From: Scandinavium manionii
GTDB taxonomy: Bacteria; Pseudomonadota; Gammaproteobacteria; Enterobacterales; Enterobacteriaceae
Assembly: GCF_024764775.1 (NCBI RefSeq)
Contig: NZ_JALIGC010000040.1
Span: 434,001 to 498,000 of the forward strand
Length of the DNA: 64,000 bases
Reading direction: 5' to 3'
Part shown: positions 6,858 through 14,555 of the stretch, piece by piece
How positions within the stretch are numbered: position 1 is the stretch's first letter
Layout of the letters: the number at the start of each line of letters is the position of its first letter
Program-made: the position numbers and the translations under genes
The notes under the pieces: generated by a model
The model's database searches: none
Told to the model about the DNA's origin: nothing
What the model saw: the letters and a program-made list of their open reading frames with translations, nothing else

Positions 6858-8081
6858 ATGTCAATTTATAAACTTCCTCTTCAGCAAAACGTCTTAACCG
6901 CAGCAACCGACAGAATAAACTGGATGCTCAATAATTTTGAGCGCGTTTGCATCTCATTTTCCGGTGGAAAAGACTCAACGGTTATGCTCCACTTGGCCGG
7001 ACTAATAGCCAGAAAACAGAATAAAAGGTTCAGCGTTTTATTTATTGATTGGGAGGCGCAGTTCAGCAGCACAATTCAACATTGTGAAGACATGCGGGCG
7101 GAATATGCCGATGTCATCGACACTTTTTATTGGGTCGCATTGCCGTTGACGACCCCAAATGCCTTAACCCAATTCACACCGCAGTGGTGTTGTTGGGAAC
7201 CCGATACGCCGTGGGTGCGCCAGCCGCCAGCCGATGCAATAACGGATCCGGCGTTTTTCCCGTTTTACCAACCGGGCATGACGTTCGAAGAATTTGTCAG
7301 TCATTTTGCCGGGTGGTTCGCTCAGAATCGTCCCGCAGCAGTCAGTATCGGGATCCGTGCTGATGAATCCTACACCCGCTTTTTAGCCGTAGCCGCAAAG
7401 GATAAACTGCGGTTTGCCGATGACAAACCCTGGACCAGTATGGCTCGGGGCGGCCACACCTGGTACGTCTACCCCCTCTACGACTGGAAAACAGCCGACA
7501 TCTGGACATGGTTTTCACGCACCGCGCTGCACTATAACCCGTTGTACAACCTGATGTATCAGGCCGGCGTCCCGCTGCGCTATATGCGTATTTGCGAACC
7601 GTTTGGGCCCGAACAGCGCCAGGGATTGTGGCGCTATCACGTCCTCGAACCAGAGAGCTGGGCCGCCATGTGCAAGCGCGTCGGAGGCGTCAACTGCGGC
7701 GGGATTTACGCCGGTCACGACAATCAATTCTATGGTCACCGAAAGATGGAAAAACCCGAAGGTTACAGCTGGGAAACCTACGCCCTCTTTTTGCTCGAAA
7801 CCATGCCCCCCTCAACCGCAAATCACTACCGCAATAAAATTGCCGTGTACCTTCAATGGTACAAAAAACACGGGATGGACGTCATCCCCGATACCCAGCC
7901 GAAGGATATTGCGGCGAAGGATACCCCTTCCTGGCGACGGATCTGCAAGGTGCTACTGAACAACGATTACTGGTGCCGAATGCTGTCGTTCAGCCCAACG
8001 AAGGCGAAACACTATCAGCGCTACAACCAGCGCATCGCGACTAAACGTCAGGAATGGGGAATTTTATGCAACAGCAAATGA
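6858..8081 (+). CDS. ybdN: YbdN / IbrA-like PAPS-reductase-fold protein
   Basis: Member of the PAPS reductase/ATP-pyrophosphatase superfamily. The P-loop-like PP motif SGGKDS is at residues 35-40, the ADES segment near 165 and the long C-terminal region is as in E. coli YbdN, which is of the same size (407 residues here). The homologue IbrA, with IbrB, activates eib (immunoglobulin-binding) gene expression in E. coli ECOR-9; the chemical reaction is not established. The ATG at 6858 has only a weak ribosome site. ybdM overlaps its 3' end by 16 bp, so the two are probably translated together. The AT-rich upstream region differs from the GC-rich surroundings. Confidence 0.9.
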   Translation: MSIYKLPLQQNVLTAATDRINWMLNNFERVCISFSGGKDSTVMLHLAGLIARKQNKRFSVLFIDWEAQFSSTIQHCEDMRAEYADVIDTFYWVALPLTTPNALTQFTPQWCCWEPDTPWVRQPPADAITDPAFFPFYQPGMTFEEFVSHFAGWFAQNRPAAVSIGIRADESYTRFLAVAAKDKLRFADDKPWTSMARGGHTWYVYPLYDWKTADIWTWFSRTALHYNPLYNLMYQAGVPLRYMRICEPFGPEQRQGLWRYHVLEPESWAAMCKRVGGVNCGGIYAGHDNQFYGHRKMEKPEGYSWETYALFLLETMPPSTANHYRNKIAVYLQWYKKHGMDVIPDTQPKDIAAKDTPSWRRICKVLLNNDYWCRMLSFSPTKAKHYQRYNQRIATKRQEWGILCNSK

Positions 8082-8692
8082 TTGAACAGATGACCGACTG
8101 GCTGACCACGCTACCGGAAAAAGAACGTATTGAGGCTATTAATAATTTCCGTCGAGCGCTGCACCGGGAAAGTCCGTTCCGCGATGAGCCCGTGGACTGC
8201 GTATTATGGATAAAACAGGAGAACATCGCGCCGAACGATTACAACCCCAACAATGTCGCCCCGCCTGAAAAGCGGCTGCTGCTGAAATCGCTGGAAACTG
8301 ACGGATTTACTCAGCCGATTGTGGTGCATGGCCCCCATAACAATCTGTACGAAATTGTGGATGGTTTTCACCGACATCAGCTGGCGAAATCAAAATCCGT
8401 ACTCAAAAAGCGGCTGAAAGAGTATGTGCCCGTCAGCATCCTGCATTCAGAAATCGAGGATGAACCCGCTCGCATGGCATCGACCATCCGTCACAACCGG
8501 GCACGCGGCCGCCATCAAATCAACGCCATGGCAGAAATTGTACGAGAGCTCACCCAACTTGGCTGGACGGATGAAAAAATGGGGGTGGAACTTGGGATGG
8601 ATGCCGATGAAGTTCTGCGCTTACGGCAAATTAACGGTCTGCTGGATATGTTCAGCGACCGCCAATTTTCCGAAGCGTGGACGGTAAAATAG
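8066..8692 (+). CDS. ybdM: YbdM / IbrB-like ParB-domain protein
   Basis: Contains a ParB/sulfiredoxin-type N-terminal domain. Recognisable parts are NDYNPNNVAPPEKRLLLKSL, TQPIVV and IVDGFHRHQLAK, the last being the nucleotide-binding segment of the fold. HNRARGRHQ and a C-terminal helical region (EMGVELGMDADEVLRL-like) follow. The family partner of YbdN/IbrA. I prefer the ATG at 8066, with GGGGA six bases upstream; the ATG at 8054 (four residues longer) is the alternative. The start lies inside the end of ybdN, suggesting translational coupling. The stop codon directly abuts the stop of the convergent ybdL gene with no gap. Confidence 0.88.
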   Translation: MQQQMIEQMTDWLTTLPEKERIEAINNFRRALHRESPFRDEPVDCVLWIKQENIAPNDYNPNNVAPPEKRLLLKSLETDGFTQPIVVHGPHNNLYEIVDGFHRHQLAKSKSVLKKRLKEYVPVSILHSEIEDEPARMASTIRHNRARGRHQINAMAEIVRELTQLGWTDEKMGVELGMDADEVLRLRQINGLLDMFSDRQFSEAWTVK

Positions 8693-9853
8693 TCAGAGTT
8701 TGCACAGCCTTTCAGCGGCGGCCAGCAGCGTCGATTCCTGTTTAGCGAAGCACAGTCGGATAAGCTTGTGTGGAAAAGGATCGGCGCAGAATACCGACAA
8801 CGGGATCGCCGCCACGCCCACTTCTGTGGTCAGCCACTGACAGAAACTCACGTCGTCGAGGCTGGAAATGGCACTGTAATCCGCCAGCAGGAAATAGGTA
8901 CCTTCACAGGGCAAAATTTCGAGGCGACTGTTGCCGAGCGCTTCAATAAACAGATCGCGACGTGCACGATAGAAATCCGGCAGTTCGCGGTAATGTTCCG
9001 GCGCGTTACGCAGCATATCCGCCAGCGCCAGCTGTGCCGGGGTATTCACCGCAAACGTCAGATACTGATGCACTTTGCGCAGCTCGGCGCTAATTTCCGC
9101 CGGGGCCACACAGTACCCGACTTTCCAGCCGGTCATGTGAAAGGTTTTACCGAATGACGACACCGCCACAGAGCGCTCGCGCAGCTGCGGATGCGCCAAC
9201 ACGCTGGCGTGTCCTTCGGCGGCAAAACAGATGTGCTCGTACACTTCGTCGCTCAGCACGTAGATTTCATGATCGGCAATCGCCTGCCACAGCGCCTCAA
9301 AATCACTTTTCAGCCAGACGGTGGCCGACGGATTATGCGGCGTGTTAAGAATAACCAGCCGGGTTTTGTCGCTCAGCAGTTCGGCAAACGCCTGCCAGTC
9401 CACGCGAAAATGCGGCGGCTGCAGGGCAATACGCTTGAGAATGCCGCCGGACAGCTCCACTGCAGGCGCATAGCTGTCGTAGCTCGGGTCAAAGCAGATA
9501 ACTTCATCACCTTCACGCACCAGTGCGGTGATCGCTGCATACAGCGCTTCGGTCGCCCCGGCGGTGACGGTGATGTCGGTATTGGCATCCGGCGTATACC
9601 CGTAAAGCTCCGCCGTTTTCGCCGCAATCGCCTCACGCAGTGCCGGTACGCCAGTCATCGGCGCATACTGATTCGCCCCCTGAGCCACATGGAATGCCAG
9701 ACGCTCCTGCAAATAGCGCGGTCCGTCGAAATCAGGGAACCCCTGCGACAGGTTAATCGCCTGATATTCGTGTGCCAGGGCGCTCATCTGCGTAAAGATC
9801 GTTGTGCCCAAATTAGGGAGTTTACTCTGCGGAATCAGTCGGTTATGGCTCAT
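8693..9853 (-). CDS. ybdL: Methionine aminotransferase (KMTB transaminase)
   Basis: PLP-dependent class I aminotransferase. E. coli YbdL transaminates methionine/KMTB with preference for aromatic and sulfur substrates; in the salvage pathway such an enzyme converts 2-keto-4-methylthiobutyrate, the MtnD product, into methionine. The product is 386 residues, as in E. coli. Visible features are NLSQGFPDFDG, NTPHNPSATVW, SDEVYEH and the PLP-lysine segment SSFGKTFHMTGWK with the lysine near 247. Start set at 9853 by family alignment; the ribosome site is weak. It is divergent from mtnBCD, and the shared region holds tandem MetJ boxes, which supports a role as the last step of salvage. Confidence 0.95.
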   Translation of the reverse strand: MSHNRLIPQSKLPNLGTTIFTQMSALAHEYQAINLSQGFPDFDGPRYLQERLAFHVAQGANQYAPMTGVPALREAIAAKTAELYGYTPDANTDITVTAGATEALYAAITALVREGDEVICFDPSYDSYAPAVELSGGILKRIALQPPHFRVDWQAFAELLSDKTRLVILNTPHNPSATVWLKSDFEALWQAIADHEIYVLSDEVYEHICFAAEGHASVLAHPQLRERSVAVSSFGKTFHMTGWKVGYCVAPAEISAELRKVHQYLTFAVNTPAQLALADMLRNAPEHYRELPDFYRARRDLFIEALGNSRLEILPCEGTYFLLADYSAISSLDDVSFCQWLTTEVGVAAIPLSVFCADPFPHKLIRLCFAKQESTLLAAAERLCKL

Positions 9854-9921
9854 TATCGTTTTACCCGAATGTAATGCGGTTGTTGCTGACACTATAACAC
9901 GATGTTAGTATTTGGCAATCA

Positions 9922-9937
9922 AGACGCTTAGACGTCT
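9922..9937. promoter_or_regulatory. Tandem MetJ boxes, ybdL/mtnB
   Basis: AGACGCTT (9922-9929) is followed directly by AGACGTCT (9930-9937), the second a perfect match to the MetJ box AGACGTCT. Tandem 8-mers are the form MetJ needs for cooperative binding. The site lies in the 121-bp gap between divergent ybdL and mtnBCD, so methionine/S-adenosylmethionine should repress both. Confidence 0.85.
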
Positions 9938-9974
9938 AAACAACAACGAACTCACCGGCCCGGAGAACGGCAAG

Positions 9975-10589
9975 ATGACTGAAAACCTGCAACTCGATGC
10001 CCTCGTCGACGCCTGTCGCTGGATAGGCGCCAAAGGCTGGGCTCCCGCCACCGGCGGAAACATGTCCGTGCGCGAAGATGCTGACCGGTGCTGGTTGAGC
10101 GAGTCCGGCAAAGATAAAGGCAGCCTCACTGGCGACGATTTTTTACAGGTGGATATCGCCACTAATCAGGCGCCGTCCGGGCGTAAACCGTCTGCCGAAA
10201 CCGGGCTTCATACCCTGATTTATCGTCTTTTCCCGGAAGCCGGAGCGGTGCTACACGTTCACACCGTGAATGCGACGGTGCTGTCACGGGTCGAAAAATC
10301 TGCCGAGCTGGTGCTTCGCGGCTATGAAATGCAAAAATCCCTGCGCGGCCAAAGCAGCCACCTCGACGGCGTGGCTATCCCGGTGTTTGATAACGACCAG
10401 GATATTGACGCCCTCGCCCGCCGTATCGAACATTACGCCACAGAGCGCCCGCTCAGCTACGGCTTTCTGCTACGTGGCCACGGCCTGACCTGCTGGGGAC
10501 GCGACGTCGCAGAAGCGCGCCGTCACCTCGAAGGGCTGGAATTTTTATTTGAGTGCGAACTGCGCCTACGCCAACTGGAGAAACCATGA
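9975..10589 (+). CDS. mtnB: Methylthioribulose-1-phosphate dehydratase
   Basis: Class II aldolase-fold zinc enzyme that dehydrates 5-methylthioribulose 1-phosphate in the methionine salvage pathway (cytoplasm). The product is 204 residues, the usual MtnB length. Visible are WAPATGGNMSVR, SGKDKGSLTGDDF, and the zinc ligands H94 and H96 in AVLHVHTVNA, with a third His expected in LLRGHGL. I placed the start at 9975 by alignment to Klebsiella-type MtnB and by GGAG nine bases upstream; the frame is open 21 codons earlier, but that part overlaps the MetJ boxes. The stop overlaps the mtnC start (ATGA), so mtnB-mtnC-mtnD form one operon. Confidence 0.96.
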   Translation: MTENLQLDALVDACRWIGAKGWAPATGGNMSVREDADRCWLSESGKDKGSLTGDDFLQVDIATNQAPSGRKPSAETGLHTLIYRLFPEAGAVLHVHTVNATVLSRVEKSAELVLRGYEMQKSLRGQSSHLDGVAIPVFDNDQDIDALARRIEHYATERPLSYGFLLRGHGLTCWGRDVAEARRHLEGLEFLFECELRLRQLEKP

Positions 10590-11275
10590 TCCGCGCCATT
10601 GTGACCGACATTGAAGGCACCACCAGCGATATTCGCTTCGTCCATGACGTGCTGTTTCCCTATGCGCGCGAGCGTCTGGCGGCGTTTATCAGCACGCAGC
10701 AGTTCGTCGAACCGGTGAAGTCAGCTCTCGACACACTGCGTGCCGAAATCGCGCAGCCCGAAGCCCGTGCGGAAGAATTGACGCAAACATTATTCGCGTT
10801 TATGGATGAAGACCGCAAATCAACCGCTCTGAAAGCGTTGCAAGGGCTCATCTGGCGCGACGGTTATGTGAATGGCGACTTTACCGGCCATCTCTACCCG
10901 GACGTACTGCCGACGCTCGAAAAATGGAAATCGCAGGACATTGATCTGTATGTTTATTCCTCCGGCTCCGTGGCGGCGCAAAAACTGTTATTTGGCTACA
11001 GCGACGAAGGTGATATTACTCATCTGTTCAGCGGTTATTTTGACACTCACGTCGGCGCCAAACGCGAAGTGCAGTCTTACCAGAATATTGCGAAGCAGAT
11101 TGGGCAGCCGGCCGGGCAAATCCTGTTCCTCTCCGATATTCACCAGGAGCTGGACGCCGCCGGACAGGCCGGTTTCCGTACCGTGCAGTTAATTCGTGGC
11201 GACGGCGACACCGCCAGTCACCATCATCAGGTTTCCCGTTTCGACGACATTCATCCGGAGCAGATCCCCTCATGA
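10586..11275 (+). CDS. mtnC: Enolase-phosphatase E1
   Basis: Bifunctional HAD-superfamily enzyme that enolises and then dephosphorylates 2,3-diketo-5-methylthiopentyl-1-phosphate to the acireductone substrate of MtnD. The product is 229 residues. The HAD motif I is VTDIEGTT with nucleophile D8 and E10; YVYSSGSVAAQKLLF supplies motif II; the lysine and FLSDIHQEL motif are near 185-200. The ATG overlaps the mtnB stop, and its own stop overlaps mtnD (ATGA), which indicates tight translational coupling. Repression through the upstream MetJ boxes is inferred. Confidence 0.96.
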   Translation: MIRAIVTDIEGTTSDIRFVHDVLFPYARERLAAFISTQQFVEPVKSALDTLRAEIAQPEARAEELTQTLFAFMDEDRKSTALKALQGLIWRDGYVNGDFTGHLYPDVLPTLEKWKSQDIDLYVYSSGSVAAQKLLFGYSDEGDITHLFSGYFDTHVGAKREVQSYQNIAKQIGQPAGQILFLSDIHQELDAAGQAGFRTVQLIRGDGDTASHHHQVSRFDDIHPEQIPS

Positions 11276-11814
11276 GCGCCCTGACTATTTTCTCTGATAA
11301 AAACGCCAGCGAGCCAACCTGGCACAGCACCGATGGCCATGCCATTCAGCAGCAGTTGAACGCTAAAGACGTGCGTTTTGAGCGCTGGGAAGCCGACCGG
11401 GATCTGGGCCTAAACCCAACGCCGGAGACGGTGATTAACGCGTATCAGCACGCCATCGAAAAACTGGTTGAGGAAAAAGGCTATCAGAGCTGGGATGTGA
11501 TTAGCCTGCGCGCCGATAACCCGCAGAAAGACGCGCTACGGGCGAAATTCCTCAACGAACATACGCACGGCGAAGACGAAGTGCGCTTCTTTGTCGAAGG
11601 CGCGGGGCTGTTCTGCCTGCACATCGGCGATGAGGTGTATCAGGTGCTGTGTGAGAAAAACGATTTAATTTCGGTGCCAGCGGGCACGCCGCACTGGTTT
11701 GATATGAGCTCTGAGCCGAACTTCACGGCTATCCGCATTTTCGATAACCCGGAAGGCTGGATTGCGCAGTTCACCGGGAGTGAAATTGCGACCGGGTATC
11801 CGACGCTGGCTTAA
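11272..11814 (+). CDS. mtnD: Acireductone dioxygenase
   Basis: Cupin metalloenzyme that oxidises acireductone: the Fe form gives KMTB plus formate (on-pathway), the Ni form gives methylthiopropionate, CO and formate. The product is 180 residues. The metal ligands are visible as H97, H99 and E103 in EHTHGEDEVRFFV, plus H141 in VPAGTPHWF. It is the last gene of the mtnBCD operon and overlaps mtnC by four bases. KMTB would be converted to methionine by YbdL, encoded divergently. A CCCTCTC-type hairpin follows the stop. Confidence 0.97.
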   Translation: MSALTIFSDKNASEPTWHSTDGHAIQQQLNAKDVRFERWEADRDLGLNPTPETVINAYQHAIEKLVEEKGYQSWDVISLRADNPQKDALRAKFLNEHTHGEDEVRFFVEGAGLFCLHIGDEVYQVLCEKNDLISVPAGTPHWFDMSSEPNFTAIRIFDNPEGWIAQFTGSEIATGYPTLA

Positions 11815-11831
11815 GGTCTGTCTTTCATTTT

Positions 11832-11854
11832 GCCCCTCTCCCCCGGAGAGGGGC
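11832..11854. repeat. CCCTCTC-type hairpin after mtnD
   Basis: A perfect 9-bp stem GCCCCTCTC/GAGAGGGGC lies 17 bp past mtnD. It belongs to the recurrent hairpin family of this window. There is no T-run after it on the plus strand, so termination would be weak. Confidence 0.6.
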
Positions 11855-11855
11855 A

Positions 11856-12100
11856 TCAGACAATACTTTTCCCCAACGCTAACGCACGCACTATTGCCTC
11901 TGTCTCCAACCCAACCAACCGCGCCAGACGTACAAACTCCACTACGTCCAGCCGCCGCTCACCGTTTTCAACTTTCGCGATAAACGACTGAGGCTTGCCC
12001 AGCGCTTCGGCAAGTTGTGCCTGCCTAACCCCATTTCCTTTCGAGCTTTCTTTAGCGCATTGATGACACGCTGATATTCATCTGAGTGGACCGAGGCCAT
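11856..12100 (-). pseudogene. XRE-family regulator, frameshifted
   Basis: Read on the minus strand from the ATG at 12100, the frame starts MASVHSDEYQRVINALKKARKEMG. It then shifts: the next frame continues QAQLAEALGKPQSFIAKVENGERR and runs through LVGLETEAIVRALALGKSIV to a TGA at 11856. Together these form an 81-residue helix-turn-helix protein of the small XRE type. The span is 245 nt, one short of a multiple of three, so a single base is missing near 12020-12033. It is therefore a recent pseudogene or a sequencing error. It lies alone between mtnD and mtnA on the minus strand. An inverted repeat just upstream may be its operator. Confidence 0.75.
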
Positions 12101-12103
12101 AAG

Positions 12104-12134
12104 TTCGATTCCGTTCAATTATCCTGAAATCGAA
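12104..12134. promoter_or_regulatory. Inverted repeat upstream of XRE pseudogene
   Basis: TTCGATT (12104-12110) and AATCGAA (12128-12134) form a perfect 7-bp inverted repeat directly upstream of the XRE reading frame, suggesting an autoregulatory operator. It also lies just past the 3' end of mtnA. Confidence 0.3.
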
Positions 12135-12150
12135 TATCCTCTCATTGTAT

Positions 12151-13176
12151 TCACACGCCCTTTGCAAATTTCCCCGCCGCCACTTCTGTCGGGGTCACCA
12201 CGCCGATGTCCAGCACCCAACCGCTGATTAACGCGGCGGGAGTGACGTCGAACGCCGGGTTATATACGCGGGCATTTTCGGGCGCCCACTGCACATCGCC
12301 GAAACTGCCTGCCACCCCAGTGACTTCCGCCGCAGCACGCTGCTCAATCGGGATGGCCTCACCGTTCGGACAGTTCGGATCAAGCGTGGTCTGCGGAGCA
12401 GCAACGTAGAATGGAATATCGTGGAATTTCGCCAGTACCGCCAGCGAATAGGTGCCGATTTTATTCGCCACGTCGCCGTTGGCAGCAATGCGATCCGCGC
12501 CCACCCAAACGGCATCGACCTGCCCCTTCGCCATCAGGCTTGCCGCCATCGAATCGGTAATCAGCTGATACGGCACGCCCAGTTCGCCCAATTCCCACGC
12601 GGTGAGTCGTCCCCCCTGCAACAGCGGACGCGTTTCATCGACCCAGACGTTAGCGACTTTGCCCTGCTGATGGGCAAAATTAATCACGCCCAGCGCCGTA
12701 CCCACGCCCGCCGTCGCCAACCCGCCGGTGTTACAGTGCGTCAGCAGACGGCTGCCAGGTTTTACCAGTTGGCTGCCCGACATGGCGATGCGCTCGCAAA
12801 GCTGCTTGTCTTCATCAATCAGTCGCAGGGCTTCGGCCACCAGCGCCGGAACGAAGTTTTCTTGCGCCAGCGCAAGCTTCATTCGCTCGAGATTGTTCAT
12901 CAGGTTGACCGCCGTCGGGCGCGACGCCCGCAGCGTTTCCAGCGCATTGAGCAGCGCATCGCGATTCAGGCCGCGCTCAGCCAGCAGCGCCAGCAGCAGG
13001 CTGGCGGAAAGGCCAATCAACGGCGCACCGCGCACCCGCAAAGCATGAATATGGCCGACCAGCGCCTCGACGCTGTTGGCGTCCAGCCAGCGTGACGCCT
13101 GCGGCAGCGCCTGCTGATCCAGAATAAACAGCTGATTGTCGCGCACCCACAGGCTGGTGGTCTGTAATGTCTGCAT
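12151..13176 (-). CDS. mtnA: S-methyl-5-thioribose-1-phosphate isomerase
   Basis: Converts 5-methylthioribose 1-phosphate to the ribulose form, between MtnK and MtnB in methionine salvage. It belongs to the eIF2B-like aldose-phosphate isomerase family. The product is 341 residues. The proposed catalytic residues are visible: C148 in THCNTGGLATAG and D228 in GADRIAANGDVANKIGT. The family N-terminal ALRVRGAPLIG lies near 45-55. Start at 13176 is supported by AGGGA upstream and by alignment to Klebsiella-type MtnA; the frame runs 40 codons further across the MetJ boxes. It is divergent from mtnK with a shared control region. Confidence 0.97.
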   Translation of the reverse strand: MQTLQTTSLWVRDNQLFILDQQALPQASRWLDANSVEALVGHIHALRVRGAPLIGLSASLLLALLAERGLNRDALLNALETLRASRPTAVNLMNNLERMKLALAQENFVPALVAEALRLIDEDKQLCERIAMSGSQLVKPGSRLLTHCNTGGLATAGVGTALGVINFAHQQGKVANVWVDETRPLLQGGRLTAWELGELGVPYQLITDSMAASLMAKGQVDAVWVGADRIAANGDVANKIGTYSLAVLAKFHDIPFYVAAPQTTLDPNCPNGEAIPIEQRAAAEVTGVAGSFGDVQWAPENARVYNPAFDVTPAALISGWVLDIGVVTPTEVAAGKFAKGV

Positions 13177-13228
13177 ATCGTTAAATCCCTGTTGCGTTGT
13201 TGTATCACATTGTGTCAGGATGAATTCC

Positions 13229-13244
13229 AGATGTATAGACGTCT
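13229..13244. promoter_or_regulatory. Tandem MetJ boxes, mtnA/mtnK
   Basis: AGATGTAT (13229-13236) adjoins AGACGTCT (13237-13244), the second a perfect MetJ box; GAATGGCT may be a weak third. It lies in the 119-bp gap between divergent mtnA and mtnK, so both should be repressed by MetJ with S-adenosylmethionine. Confidence 0.85.
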
Positions 13245-13295
13245 GAATGGCTTTATTTCTGGCTATCTCATCACGAGAACATGAGGATCGAGGCA

Positions 13296-14495
13296 ATGTC
13301 GCAATACCATACCTTCACAGCCCACGATGCCGTGGCTTATGCGCAACAATTTGGCGGCCTCGACGACCCGTCCGAGCTGGTTTCAGCGCAGGAGGTCGGC
13401 GACGGCAATCTCAACCTGGTGTTTAAAATCTTCGACACCCACGGCGTGAGCCGCGTGATCGTCAAACAGGCGCTACCCTACGTACGCTGTGTGGGCGAAT
13501 CCTGGCCATTGACGCTGGATCGCGCGCGCCTCGAAGCGCAAACGCTGGTCGAGCATTATCAGCACGCGCCGGAACACACGGTGAAAATCCACCATTTCGA
13601 CGCCGAACTGGCGGTGATGGTGATGGAAGATTTATCCAACCACCGCATCTGGCGCGGCGAACTGATTCAGGGCGCGTATTACCCGCAGGCGGCGCAGCAG
13701 CTGGGGCATTACCTGGCGCAAACGTTGTTCCACACCAGTGATTTTTATCTGCATCCGCATCACAAAAAGGCCCAGGTGGCGAATTTCATCAACCCGGAAA
13801 TGTGCGAGATTACGGAAGACCTGTTTTTCAACGACCCGTATCAGGCGCACGAGCGCAATAATTATCCGGCAGAGATTGAAGCCGACGTGGCCGCTCTGCG
13901 TGACGATGCGCAGCTGAAACTGGCGGTGGCATCACTCAAGCACCGCTTCTTCTCACAGGCGGAAGCACTGCTGCACGGCGATATTCACAGCGGTTCAATT
14001 TTTGTCGCCGAAGGCAGTTTGAAAGCCATCGACGCGGAGTTTGGCTACTTCGGCCCGATCGGGTTTGACATTGGCACGGCGGTAGGCAACCTACTGCTGA
14101 ACTACTGCGGATTGCCGGGCCACTCAGGCATTCGTGATGCCGCTGCCGGGCGCGAGCAACGTCTGGCGGATATTCAGGAACTGTGGAACACTTTTGCCGA
14201 ACATTTCCAGGCGCTGGCGACGGAAAAAACGCAGGATGCCGCGCTGGCTTACCCGGGCTATGCGAGCGAGTTTCTGAAAAAGGTGTGGCACGACGCTGTG
14301 GGCTTTTGCGGCACCGAGCTGATTCGCCGCAGCGTCGGGTTGTCTCACGTGGCGGATATCGAGACCATCAAAGACGATGCCATGCGCCATGCGTGTTTAC
14401 GTCACGCGATTTCACTGGGGCGCGCGCTGATTGTACTGGCGGACAGAATTGACAGTGTCGACGAACTGATTGCGCGGGTTCGGCAGTACAGTTAA
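13296..14495 (+). CDS. mtnK: 5-methylthioribose kinase
   Basis: Phosphorylates 5-methylthioribose (MTR) at C1 with ATP, the committed step of salvage in bacteria that make MTR from methylthioadenosine. The product is 399 residues, as in Klebsiella. It has an aminoglycoside-phosphotransferase-like kinase fold. The nucleotide loop is EVGDGNLNLVFK near 33-44, the catalytic loop HGDIHSGS has D229, and the metal-binding motif is D246-A-E248. The start at 13296 follows a GAGG-type site. As this kinase acts on free MTR, an MTR importer next door would feed it directly. A stem-loop terminator follows. Confidence 0.97.
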   Translation: MSQYHTFTAHDAVAYAQQFGGLDDPSELVSAQEVGDGNLNLVFKIFDTHGVSRVIVKQALPYVRCVGESWPLTLDRARLEAQTLVEHYQHAPEHTVKIHHFDAELAVMVMEDLSNHRIWRGELIQGAYYPQAAQQLGHYLAQTLFHTSDFYLHPHHKKAQVANFINPEMCEITEDLFFNDPYQAHERNNYPAEIEADVAALRDDAQLKLAVASLKHRFFSQAEALLHGDIHSGSIFVAEGSLKAIDAEFGYFGPIGFDIGTAVGNLLLNYCGLPGHSGIRDAAAGREQRLADIQELWNTFAEHFQALATEKTQDAALAYPGYASEFLKKVWHDAVGFCGTELIRRSVGLSHVADIETIKDDAMRHACLRHAISLGRALIVLADRIDSVDELIARVRQYS

Positions 14496-14520
14496 TTATT
14501 CCCCCCTGCGCCGGACCCTT

Positions 14521-14546
14521 CCCTCGCCCTTTTCGGGCGAGGGTTT
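14521..14546 (+). terminator. Hairpin terminator after mtnK
   Basis: A perfect 9-bp stem CCCTCGCCC/GGGCGAGGG with loop TTTTC is followed by TTT, 26 bp past the mtnK stop. It is also just beyond the convergent binding-protein gene, so it may act for both. It resembles the other CCCTC-type hairpins here. Confidence 0.65.
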
Positions 14547-14555
14547 CCCCACAAT

